DNA from: Aliiroseovarius halocynthiae
Lineage (GTDB): Bacteria; Pseudomonadota; Alphaproteobacteria; Rhodobacterales; Rhodobacteraceae
Direction of reading: 5' to 3'
Length of the DNA: 64,000 nt
Assembly: GCF_007004645.1 (NCBI RefSeq)
Contig: NZ_ML660019.1
Location: 826,437-890,436, forward strand
Shown: piece by piece, positions 53,598 through 60,657 of the stretch
Layout: every line of letters starts with the position of its first letter
How positions within the stretch are numbered: position 1 is the first letter of the stretch
Made by a program: the position numbers and the translations under genes
Notes under the pieces: model-generated
Told to the model about the DNA's origin: nothing
Database searches by the model: none
Seen by the model: the letters and a program-made list of their open reading frames with translations, nothing else

Positions 53598-56081
53598 ATG
53601 AGCAGCATGGATGACGACAATCTGATCGATGATTCCGATGACGGAATGAATGCACCCAAAGTCCCTCTGTCGCAGCGGGCGATGGGGGCTATAGAAGGAG
53701 TGCCCGGAGCACTCCATCTTGAGTGGCTCAATGAGCCACAGCTAGAGGCGGCAACAAATTTAGCTGGTCCCATGCTAGTGCTTGCGGGAGCAGGAACGGG
53801 CAAAACTAGAGCGCTAATTTCTCGTATTGCGGAGCTGATACACAAGCGTGCAGCGAGATCGAACGAGATCTTGGCGGTTACTTTTACGAACAAAGCTGCT
53901 CGCGAAATGAAGGACCGAGTTTCGCAGTATCCGGTTAATCTTGCGGGAGGCATGCCGTGGATGGGCACGTTCCACTCGATCTGCGTGAAGCTTCTGCGCC
54001 GCCATGCCGAGCTTGTGGGGCTGAAGTCGAACTTTACCATTCTGGACACAGACGACCAAAACCGGTTGCTGAAACAGTTGATTGTTGCCGCAAATATCGA
54101 CGAAAAACGCTGGCCAGCGCGGCTATTGTCGGGCGTGATCGACAATTGGAAAAACCGGGCGTGGACACCGGAAACGCTGCCATCATCCGAGGCGCAGGCG
54201 TTTAACGGGCGCGGGCCTGAACTGTATGCGCAATATCAAGAGCGTCTGAAAACACTGAACGCTTGTGATTTCGGTGATCTGCTGCTGCATATGGTCACGA
54301 TTTTCCAAAAGCACGATGACATTCTTGCCAAGTATCAAAGCTGGTTTAAATACATCCTCGTCGACGAGTATCAGGATACTAACGTGGCCCAATACCTGTG
54401 GCTGCGCCTGCTGGCGGCGGGACATAAGAATCTCTGCTGTGTAGGCGATGATGATCAGTCGATCTATGGCTGGCGCGGGGCCGAGGTGGGCAATATCTTG
54501 CGGTTTGAAAAGGATTTTTCGGGCGCGAAGGTTGTCAGGCTCGAACAAAACTATCGCTCGACCGCGCATATTCTGGCGGCTGCCTCTGGCGTGATTGCTG
54601 GGAATTCGGACCGTCTGGGCAAAGAGCTGTGGACCGAGGCTGAAGGGGGCGAGAAAGTCCGCCTGATCGGCCATTGGGATGGCGATGAAGAAGCCCGTTG
54701 GGTCGGTGAAGAAATCGAGGCGATGCAATCGGGCACGCGTGGGCGGGCAGGGATGTCTTTGGATGACATGGCCATCCTTGTGCGCGCATCCCACCAGATG
54801 CGTGCGTTCGAGGACCGCTTCCTGACCATTGGTTTGCCCTATCGCGTCATCGGCGGCCCGCGTTTCTATGAACGGCTCGAAATCCGGGATGCCATGGCCT
54901 ATTTCCGGCTTGCTGTGTCTCAGGACGACGATCTGGCGTTTGAACGTATCGTCAACACGCCCCGCCGTGGGTTGGGCGACAAGGCGATCCAGACCATCAA
55001 CATGCTGGCGCGATCGAATGGCGTTTCCATGGTCGAAGGCGCGCGTATCGCGATCGAGACAGGGGCAATAAAGGGAAAGGGCGGCAAGGGGCTGGCTGAA
55101 CTGGTCAGCAATCTGGACCGTTGGGCGGCAATCCTGCATATGCAATCCTTGCCCGAGCTGTCCGAAGACGCGGTGATCGACGGCACGTCGGATCTGGGGC
55201 TGCCCATTGCCGACCTGCCTGCTGACGCCCCGCAGACTCATATCGAACTGGCCGAAGTCATTCTGGATGAAAGCGGCTACACCACGATGTGGCTGAACGA
55301 CAAAACGCCGGAAGCACCGGGGCGGCTTGAGAACCTGAAAGAACTGGTCAAGGCACTGGAAAGCTTTGAGAACCTTCAGGGCTTCCTCGAACATGTCAGC
55401 CTGATCATGGATAATGACACGGATGATGCTGAGCAGAAGGTCACCATCATGACCCTGCACGCGGCCAAAGGGTTGGAATATCCCGCCGTGTTCCTGCCGG
55501 GTTGGGAAGATGGGCTATTTCCGTCGCAACGCTCGATGGATGAAAGCGGGCTGAAAGGCTTGGAAGAGGAACGCAGGCTTGCCTATGTGGGCATCACGCG
55601 GGCCGAAGAGGTCTGTACGATCTCTTTCGCCGCCAACCGCCGCGTCTATGGCCAGTGGCAGTCTCAGCTGCCCTCGCGATTTGTCGATGAACTGCCGGAA
55701 GCGCATGTCGAGGTTTTGACCGCGCCGGGGCTTTATGGTGGTGGCTATGGTGGCGCGTCTGGTGATTACGGAGGCTCCCCGTTGCAGGACAGGGCCGCAC
55801 GTGCAGATGCCTATAATTCGCCCGGATGGAAGCGGATGCAGGCCCAAGCCGATCGGCGGTCAAAATCCAGCCATAGTAATGCCAAGGGTCTTGTGATCGA
55901 CGCCACCGCCGTGTCGTCCTTCACCCAAGGGGACCGCGTTTTTCACACCAAATTTGGCTATGGCACCGTGATGGGCATCGAGGGCGACAAGCTGGATATC
56001 GAGTTCGACAAGGCGGGCGCAAAGAAGGTTGTGGCCAAGTTCATCGTCCCCGCAGCGCAAGCGGGCGACGCCCCCTTCTGA
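53598..56081 (+). CDS. uvrD: ATP-dependent DNA helicase II (UvrD/PcrA)
   Basis: SF1A helicase of 827 aa for mismatch and excision repair and for removing RNA polymerase or recombinase filaments. Walker A GAGTGKT at 64-70, then FTNKAAREMKDRV, VDEYQDTN, DDDQSIYGWRGA, LEQNYRST, TLHAAKGLEYPAVFLPGWEDGLFP and VGITRA, in the normal order. The C-terminal Tudor-like part (about 775-827) reads GDRVFHTKFGYGTVMGIEG. Start ATG 53598; ATG 53607 is the nearest alternative. The cuckoo RNA array terminates convergently just after its stop. Confidence 0.95.
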   Translation: MSSMDDDNLIDDSDDGMNAPKVPLSQRAMGAIEGVPGALHLEWLNEPQLEAATNLAGPMLVLAGAGTGKTRALISRIAELIHKRAARSNEILAVTFTNKAAREMKDRVSQYPVNLAGGMPWMGTFHSICVKLLRRHAELVGLKSNFTILDTDDQNRLLKQLIVAANIDEKRWPARLLSGVIDNWKNRAWTPETLPSSEAQAFNGRGPELYAQYQERLKTLNACDFGDLLLHMVTIFQKHDDILAKYQSWFKYILVDEYQDTNVAQYLWLRLLAAGHKNLCCVGDDDQSIYGWRGAEVGNILRFEKDFSGAKVVRLEQNYRSTAHILAAASGVIAGNSDRLGKELWTEAEGGEKVRLIGHWDGDEEARWVGEEIEAMQSGTRGRAGMSLDDMAILVRASHQMRAFEDRFLTIGLPYRVIGGPRFYERLEIRDAMAYFRLAVSQDDDLAFERIVNTPRRGLGDKAIQTINMLARSNGVSMVEGARIAIETGAIKGKGGKGLAELVSNLDRWAAILHMQSLPELSEDAVIDGTSDLGLPIADLPADAPQTHIELAEVILDESGYTTMWLNDKTPEAPGRLENLKELVKALESFENLQGFLEHVSLIMDNDTDDAEQKVTIMTLHAAKGLEYPAVFLPGWEDGLFPSQRSMDESGLKGLEEERRLAYVGITRAEEVCTISFAANRRVYGQWQSQLPSRFVDELPEAHVEVLTAPGLYGGGYGGASGDYGGSPLQDRAARADAYNSPGWKRMQAQADRRSKSSHSNAKGLVIDATAVSSFTQGDRVFHTKFGYGTVMGIEGDKLDIEFDKAGAKKVVAKFIVPAAQAGDAPF

Positions 56082-56101
56082 TCCCAACTGACATTCTGGG
56101 A

Positions 56102-56144
56102 CAAAAAAACGGCGCCGCTCGGGAGGAGGTGAGCGACGCCGTTT
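56102..56144 (-). terminator. Cuckoo RNA hairpin 8, also the intrinsic terminator
   Basis: Outer stem AAACGGCG / CGCCGTTT (8 bp) and inner GCTC / GAGC (4 bp) with a 2x2 internal loop; loop motif at 56121-56129. On the minus strand the stem runs into T7 (A7 at 56103-56109 on plus), a full intrinsic terminator. It lies 20 bases past the uvrD stop, so it may also act on the convergent uvrD transcript. Confidence 0.85.
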
Positions 56145-56155
56145 CCTATGTGGTC

Positions 56156-56181
56156 GGACCTCTGGGAGGAGGGTGAGGCCC
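56156..56181 (-). ncRNA. Cuckoo RNA hairpin 7
   Basis: Stem CCTC / GAGG extended by GG / CC across an A-C mismatch; the weakest stem of the set. Loop motif at 56164-56172. Confidence 0.7.
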
Positions 56182-56193
56182 GGCGCTGTGACA

Positions 56194-56215
56194 TGGGTCG
56201 GGAGGAGGTGACCCA
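56194..56215 (-). ncRNA. Cuckoo RNA hairpin 6
   Basis: Stem TGGGTC / GACCCA, 6 bp, perfect. Loop motif at 56200-56208. Confidence 0.82.
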
Positions 56216-56228
56216 CATCGGATCGGCA

Positions 56229-56251
56229 CGTTCCTGGGAGGAGGTGGAACG
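56229..56251 (-). ncRNA. Cuckoo RNA hairpin 5
   Basis: Stem CGTTCC / GGAACG, 6 bp, perfect. Loop motif at 56236-56244. Confidence 0.82.
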
Positions 56252-56272
56252 CCCCGAAATTTGGGGGTGCGG

Positions 56273-56298
56273 CGATGTCAGGGAGGAGGAAGACATCG
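56273..56298 (-). ncRNA. Cuckoo RNA hairpin 4
   Basis: Stem CGATGTC / GACATCG, 7 bp, perfect. Loop motif at 56281-56289. Loop flanks are the same as in hairpin 3. Confidence 0.85.
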
Positions 56299-56309
56299 TC
56301 GCGGCCCAA

Positions 56310-56337
56310 GGACTGTCAGGGAGGAGGAAGACAGTCC
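56310..56337 (-). ncRNA. Cuckoo RNA hairpin 3
   Basis: Stem GGACTGTC / GACAGTCC, 8 bp, perfect. Loop motif at 56319-56327. Confidence 0.85.
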
Positions 56338-56352
56338 GAAGATTTTGGGCGA

Positions 56353-56379
56353 CGAGATCAGGGAGGAGGAGAGATCTCG
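56353..56379 (-). ncRNA. Cuckoo RNA hairpin 2
   Basis: Stem CGAGATC / GATCTCG, 7 bp. Loop motif at 56361-56369. Confidence 0.82.
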
Positions 56380-56390
56380 CCGCCATTCGT

Positions 56391-56422
56391 GTTCACCGCC
56401 AGGGAGGAGGAAGGCGGGGAAC
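56391..56422 (-). ncRNA. Cuckoo RNA hairpin 1 (first transcribed)
   Basis: Stem CCGCC / GGCGG with an outer GTTC / GAAC pair and one mismatch. Loop motif at 56402-56410. It begins 7 bases after the DUF1127 stop codon. Confidence 0.8.
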
Positions 56423-56428
56423 CGAAAC

Positions 56429-56644
56429 TCAGTTGCCGTAAACGGCCATGCGTGCGACCAAACGGATCGAGCTGCGGTTGATGCCCAGATCGTAAAGTTC
56501 GCGATCGCTCAGCGCGCTCAGCTCTTTCACAGTGTTGCGATAGGTCTGGCGGGTGGCGAAGTTTTCTTTCCAGCGCGCGATCGTTGCTACGAAGCGGTCG
56601 GACAGGCCAGCTTGGGCCAGGATGATTTCAGATGCGTGTGCCAT
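56429..56644 (-). CDS. DUF1127 protein, CcaF1-like leader gene of the cuckoo RNA array
   Basis: Protein of 71 aa with the DUF1127 C-terminal signature (KELSALSDRELYDLGINRSSI, about 40-60) after an amphipathic, basic N-terminal helix. In Rhodobacter sphaeroides a DUF1127 protein in the same place (CcaF1) binds RNA and affects processing of the CcsR sRNAs made from its own mRNA 3' region (established). The identical layout here predicts the same job. The stop is 7 bases from the first hairpin, so sRNAs must be released from the mRNA. A sigma-32-like promoter lies about 100 bases upstream. Confidence 0.88.
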   Translation of the reverse strand: MAHASEIILAQAGLSDRFVATIARWKENFATRQTYRNTVKELSALSDRELYDLGINRSSIRLVARMAVYGN

Positions 56645-57075
56645 TGCACTTTCTCACTTTCGGTCGCAGGTCTCTGCGGATTAAGGCCGGCCATCAGGCG
56701 GCCAAAAAATTCTGTTAGCGACAACATCGTCGCTGTGAGACAAAGATGGGGGTAATGCTGCACATGCACAATACCCCTAACAATCAAACCCGCCATGCGC
56801 TGTGCGCATAGGTGAGTGTGCCAATAAAATAGTCACAAATCCGTTACTTAGGCGGGTGCTGTGTGAAAATGCTGCAACGCAGAAATTAAGCTTAACCGGT
56901 GCCGCCAGGGAAATGTTAGCGTCATGCATAACTTGCTAAGGAGCGAGGCGGCTTGCCCAAAATTAGATCGGGGGCCGGTCGGCTATTGTCTTTCGTTGAT
57001 TCTCGCGCGGCGCTTTGCCTCTTGCGTCTGTGTGGAATCGCGCCAAGTAATGAGGTCAGGATCAAGGAGACTTAA
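56645..57075. other. Divergent intergenic region, DUF1127 / mrp
   Basis: No coding frame of protein character. It holds the heat-shock-type promoter candidate for the DUF1127 gene (minus) and should hold the mrp promoter (plus). A stretch GGCCGGCCATCAGGCGGCC near 56685-56703 can fold in the DUF1127 leader. Confidence 0.5.
56744..56771 (-). promoter_or_regulatory. Candidate RpoH (sigma-32 type) promoter for the DUF1127-cuckoo unit
   Basis: On the minus strand a TTGTGC (-35 like, 56766-56771) is followed after 14 bases by CCCCATCT (56744-56751), an exact match to the sigma-32 -10 consensus CCCCATnT. It lies about 100 bases upstream of the ATG. The CcsR unit of R. sphaeroides is driven by RpoHI/RpoHII (established), which supports this reading. 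The -35 match is partial. Confidence 0.5.
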
Positions 57076-58149
57076 ATGGCGGATATGAAGGATAGGATTA
57101 AAGGGGCGCTATCTGCGATCGCTCTGCCGGATGGCGGGGACCTGGTATCGCGTGACATGGTGCGAGCCCTAACGATCGAGGGCGGGGCTGTGCGCTTTGT
57201 AATCGAGGCGCCTTCACCAGAACAGGCCGCTGGGCTCGAGCCGCAGCGCCGCGCCGCAGAAGCAGCCGTGGCGGATCTGCCCGGTGTCGATACGGTTTCA
57301 GCCATTTTAACGGCGCATGGATCCGCCCCAGCCAAGCCAGCACCTAATCTAAAGATTGGTGGGCACCCTAAACCGCAGGCTGGTCCTTTGCCGGTGCCGG
57401 GGGTGGCGTCCATTGTGGCCATTGCTTCGGGCAAGGGTGGGGTTGGCAAGTCGACGCTCAGTTCGAACCTTGCGGTGGCCTTGGCCAAGCAGGGGCGCAA
57501 AGTTGGCTTGCTGGACGCCGATATCCTTGGACCATCACAGCCCCGCATGATGGGTACAACCGAACGTCCGGGATCGTCGGATGGGGATATGCTGACTCCT
57601 GTTATGGCGCATGGTGTCAAGATGATGTCCATTGGCTTGATGCTGAAATCAGACCGCGAGGCCGTGGTCTGGCGTGGTCCGATGTTGATGGGGGCATTGC
57701 AGCAGATGCTGTTCCAGGTCGACTGGGGTCCGTTGGATGTGTTGCTGATCGACTTGCCGCCCGGAACGGGGGATGTTCAGCTAACCTTGGCACAGAAGTC
57801 ACAGATAACTGGCGCTGTTGTTGTCTCGACCCCGCAAGATGTGGCGCTTTTGGATGCGCGTAAAGCCATTGATATGTTTGACAAGGTCAAAGTGCCGATC
57901 TTGGGGCTTGTCGAAAATATGTCTTCCTATGTCTGCCCAAGTTGTGGGCACGAGGCACATCTGTTCGGACATGGCGGTGTAAAGGACGAGGCTGCGGCGA
58001 TCGGTGCGCCCTTCCTGGGGGAAATTCCCCTATCACTTGATGTGCGCCTTGCGGGCGACGGGGGAACTCCAATCGCAGCAGGCAAGGGGGCGGTCGCAGA
58101 TGCCTATGCCAAGCTGGCTCAAGATATGGTGACACGCGGGATCGCCTGA
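57076..58149 (+). CDS. mrp: Iron-sulfur cluster carrier Mrp/ApbC
   Basis: P-loop NTPase of 357 aa that carries Fe-S clusters to target proteins. The N-terminal DUF59/MIP18-like domain (about 1-85) is joined by an Ala/Pro linker to a MinD-like domain with GKGGVGKST at 119-127, [14 protein letters not shown], and [13 protein letters not shown]. The cluster-binding CxxC is Cys287/Cys290 (YVCPSCGHE). ATG 57076 has an AAGGAGA site. A strong hairpin follows. Confidence 0.94.
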   Translation: MADMKDRIKGALSAIALPDGGDLVSRDMVRALTIEGGAVRFVIEAPSPEQAAGLEPQRRAAEAAVADLPGVDTVSAILTAHGSAPAKPAPNLKIGGHPKPQAGPLPVPGVASIVAIASGKGGVGKSTLSSNLAVALAKQGRKVGLLDADILGPSQPRMMGTTERPGSSDGDMLTPVMAHGVKMMSIGLMLKSDREAVVWRGPMLMGALQQMLFQVDWGPLDVLLIDLPPGTGDVQLTLAQKSQITGAVVVSTPQDVALLDARKAIDMFDKVKVPILGLVENMSSYVCPSCGHEAHLFGHGGVKDEAAAIGAPFLGEIPLSLDVRLAGDGGTPIAAGKGAVADAYAKLAQDMVTRGIA

Positions 58150-58172
58150 TCCGCGTTGACATAATTACATGG

Positions 58173-58203
58173 ACGCCCGGCGCAATCACTGCGCTGGGCG
58201 TTT
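58173..58203 (+). terminator. Intrinsic terminator after mrp
   Basis: A 12-bp stem (58173-58184 with 58190-58201, one G-T pair) and 5-base loop ATCAC, followed by TTT. It lies 23 bases past the mrp stop. Confidence 0.78.
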
Positions 58204-58809
58204 GGATTCTGGGTTGATGTCGCGATTGGGAATTCATGGGTTCCGCACTGAACGCGCATGGGATCGTCGCAATTTACTAAGAGATCGTGACAGAAATTCG
58301 CCCTGCCTCCGCTGAAATTGCCCTGATTTGATTGTCGGAGAGAAAAATTTTGGATTTTATGGGAAATAGTAGTTCTGCGAGTGCATCACTATATCTTGTG
58401 GGTGTGGTATTTCCTTGCGCCACATTCCGTGATGTATTGAGTCAATATTCTGCAATTGCATCAAGCTTTCAATGTGTTCAGGGCCTGTTAGCGTATAGGG
58501 TGCCATAAAAAACTATTGCTTCCCATGATTTCCCGGGCTATCCCTGTATTCAAGATGAGGACGGGACAGAAAGGGGCGATAAGACCCCGAACGACACTCC
58601 CAAGTCAGGTTTCATGCAGGCCCCGCTTCATCGAACGAAAGAGATCCGGCGCGTACGCGAGCAGACATCCCCCCCAGGTGGCGCGCGCAGCTGGGCACCC
58701 GGAAACGGGACAGGCGGCGGATTGGTCAGTGGCAGCTAGATCAATTCGCCGTTTTTATTCCAGCCCTCGCTTGGGTTGGTGGGACAGTTGATTAAAGGGG
58801 GCCGCGCAA
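58204..58809. other. Long intergenic region upstream of mraZ
   Basis: About 600 bases without a convincing gene. The left half is AT-rich; the right half is GC-rich with small hairpins (for example GGGG / CCCC around 58575-58590). The RNase P core (GAGGAAAGTCCGGGC) was sought and not found. TGGG repeats near 58773-58784 (two copies, 8 bases apart) only loosely resemble MraZ boxes. It should contain the dcw promoter and a long leader. Confidence 0.4.
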
Positions 58810-59313
58810 GTGGCACGCAGGTTCAGAGGTGAAAGCCACCACAAGGTGGACACGAAGGGCAGGGTTTCAATCCCGGCCCTGTTTCGCCGTGTGCTTGAGG
58901 CCGGTGACCCCGATTGGACCGATGGTCTGAACCCCAATCTTGTTATTGTTTATGGTGATCATCGCCGTAATTATCTGGAAGCCTACACGATCGAGGCTAT
59001 CGACGAGGTTGACGACCAGATCGCACAGATGCCGCGCGGCTCGATGGAGCGTCGCATGCTGGAGCGTCTGTTCAACGGGCAATCTTTCCCCACGACTGTG
59101 GACGAAACGGGTCGATTGGTTCTGCCTGCCAAGCTGCGCCAAAAAATTGGCCTAGACAAAGAAGCGTTCTTTATTGCCACCGGCGACACATTCCAGATTT
59201 GGAAGCCCGAGACCTATGACGAGGTCGAGATTGCCAAGACCGAAGAATGGCTGGATGAGCAGCCAGAAGATTTTGACGTGCTGACCCTGTTGGGCGGCCA
59301 GGGGGAGCACTAA
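58810..59313 (+). CDS. mraZ: Transcriptional regulator MraZ
   Basis: Protein of 167 aa that binds the dcw promoter region and represses the cluster. Two SpoVT/AbrB-like half domains: [11 protein letters not shown] near residue 13 and [19 protein letters not shown] near residue 97. The GTG at 58810 sets the usual N terminus ([13 protein letters not shown]). It is followed by rsmH after one base. First gene of the division and cell wall cluster. Confidence 0.93.
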   Translation: MARRFRGESHHKVDTKGRVSIPALFRRVLEAGDPDWTDGLNPNLVIVYGDHRRNYLEAYTIEAIDEVDDQIAQMPRGSMERRMLERLFNGQSFPTTVDETGRLVLPAKLRQKIGLDKEAFFIATGDTFQIWKPETYDEVEIAKTEEWLDEQPEDFDVLTLLGGQGEH

Positions 59314-59314
59314 G

Positions 59315-60313
59315 ATGTCTGACCCGGCTGCCACCGAAAAACGACCTCATATCCCCGTTCTTCTTCGGCCGCTTCTGGAAGCGGTCGCACCGGTTTCTGG
59401 TGACTGGGCGGATGGAACCTTTGGGGCAGGGGGATATACACGCGGATTGCTGGATGCTGGTGCCGGCTGGGTTTGCGGCATTGATCGCGATCCGATGGTG
59501 TTTCAGATGGCTGCGGACTGGGCTGCGGAGTATGGTGAACGGCTTGCGCTGCGCGAAGGTACGTTTTCGGACATGGACGCGCTGGCGGATAAGCTGCTGG
59601 ATGGCGTGGTTTTGGATCTCGGCGTCAGCTCGATGCAGTTGGACCTGGCTGAACGCGGCTTCTCTTTCATGAAAGAGGGGCCGCTGGATATGCGGATGAG
59701 CCAATCGGGCCCGTCCGCCGCCGATCTTGTGAACGAAGCCGATGCCGACACGTTGGCTGACATTCTGTATCACTACGGGGAAGAGCGAGCGTCACGTCGG
59801 ATTGCGCGCGCGATTGTGAGAGCGCGGACTGACGCACCGTTTGAAACGACATTGCAACTGGCCGACGTGATCGAAAAGAACCTGCCGCGTTCGAAACCCG
59901 GTCAAAGCCACCCGGCGACGCGTAGCTTTCAGGCGATCCGCATCGCGGTGAATGATGAATTTGGTCAATTGATTGAGGGGCTTGAAGCCGCTGAGCGCGC
60001 GTTGAAGCCCGGTGGTAAACTGGCTGTGGTGACGTTCCATTCGATGGAAGATCGCGTGGTCAAGCGGTTCTTGCAGGCGCGCGCGTCCTCGGGCGGGGGC
60101 GGGTCGCGCTATGCACCCGAAGCTGCTGAAGAGACGCCGCGGTTCAACCTGACGCCACGCAAAGCCATCGGCCCGGAAAAGGACGAGCTGCAAGAAAACC
60201 CCCGTGCGCGGTCGGCCCGTTTGCGTGTGGCGACCCGTACGGATGCACCAGCAGGTCTGTCTGATCGTAAAAAGCTTGGCTTGCCGCCCCTGGTATTTAA
60301 GGACAGATCGTAA
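59315..60313 (+). CDS. rsmH: 16S rRNA m4C1402 methyltransferase RsmH
   Basis: SAM-dependent N4-methyltransferase of 332 aa acting at C1402 of 16S r[16 protein letters not shown] at the start, SAM motif [10 protein letters not shown] at 33-42, [26 protein letters not shown], and a C-terminal [12 protein letters not shown]. Formerly mraW. The stop overlaps the ftsL start by one base. Confidence 0.96.
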   Translation: MSDPAATEKRPHIPVLLRPLLEAVAPVSGDWADGTFGAGGYTRGLLDAGAGWVCGIDRDPMVFQMAADWAAEYGERLALREGTFSDMDALADKLLDGVVLDLGVSSMQLDLAERGFSFMKEGPLDMRMSQSGPSAADLVNEADADTLADILYHYGEERASRRIARAIVRARTDAPFETTLQLADVIEKNLPRSKPGQSHPATRSFQAIRIAVNDEFGQLIEGLEAAERALKPGGKLAVVTFHSMEDRVVKRFLQARASSGGGGSRYAPEAAEETPRFNLTPRKAIGPEKDELQENPRARSARLRVATRTDAPAGLSDRKKLGLPPLVFKDRS

Positions 60314-60657
60314 TGCGTAGCTTGCTGTATATTCTATCTGCCCTTGCTGTGATGGGGCTGGCCTATTGGGCTTATTCCGAGAACTACAAAACGCAGGCCT
60401 CGCTTGACCGGTCACATGCGCTTCAGGGGGAAATCGGCCGTATGCAGGAAGAGCTGGCGGTATTGCGGGCTGAATGGGCCTATCTGAACCGCCCGGATCG
60501 TCTGCGCGATCTGGCGCGGATGAACTATGACAAACTTGAACTGAATGTGCTTGAGCCGGGCCAGTTCGGCCGGGTAGATCAGATCGCCTTTGCTGACGAT
60601 GACGAATTGCCCGAAATCACCGGCGCCGTGGATGTAATCGGAGATCTGGAAGAATGA
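60313..60657 (+). CDS. ftsL: Cell division protein FtsL
   Basis: Small bitopic divisome protein of 114 aa. A short N terminus leads into a transmembrane helix (about 2-20), followed by a periplasmic coiled coil (about 28-60, LQGEIGRMQEELAVLRAEWAYL) and the short NRPDRLRDLARMNY motif common to alphaproteobacterial FtsL. Assigned by position between rsmH and ftsI and by this pattern. The stop overlaps the ftsI start (ATGA). Confidence 0.88.
   Translation: MRSLLYILSALAVMGLAYWAYSENYKTQASLDRSHALQGEIGRMQEELAVLRAEWAYLNRPDRLRDLARMNYDKLELNVLEPGQFGRVDQIAFADDDELPEITGAVDVIGDLEE

Larger units (their letters stand above)
56102..56428 (-). ncRNA. Eight-hairpin cuckoo (CcsR-type) anti-Shine-Dalgarno sRNA array
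   Basis: Eight hairpins in tandem, each with the identical 9-base loop CCTCCTCCC on the minus strand (GGGAGGAGG on plus, at 56121, 56164, 56200, 56236, 56281, 56319, 56361 and 56402), spaced 36-45 bases. The stems differ in sequence yet pair, so structure and loop are conserved but the stem sequence is not. The loop equals the anti-Shine-Dalgarno core of 16S rRNA, as in the CcsR1-4 RNAs of Rhodobacter sphaeroides, which lie behind a DUF1127 gene (CcaF1) and are cut from its mRNA (established). The same arrangement is present here: a DUF1127 gene ends 7 bases before the first hairpin. The last hairpin is an intrinsic terminator. The RNAs probably pair with mRNAs at their ribosome sites. Confidence 0.88.

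Noticed and set aside
53376-53717. N-terminal extension of topA to 53717
   Set aside because: Homology begins at 53375, and the extension would overlap the start of the divergent uvrD gene.
56121-56410. GGGAGGAGG repeats as plus-strand ribosome-binding sites or a CRISPR array
   Set aside because: No start codons or frames follow them. The spacers are short and fold with their neighbours, and poly-T at one end sets the minus strand as the RNA strand. CRISPR repeats would be longer and spacers unrelated to pairing.
58516-58791. A 91-aa frame upstream of mraZ
   Set aside because: Arg/Pro-rich translation without family similarity; probably leader sequence.
58204-58809. RNase P RNA gene
   Set aside because: The universally conserved core stretches could not be found on either strand.
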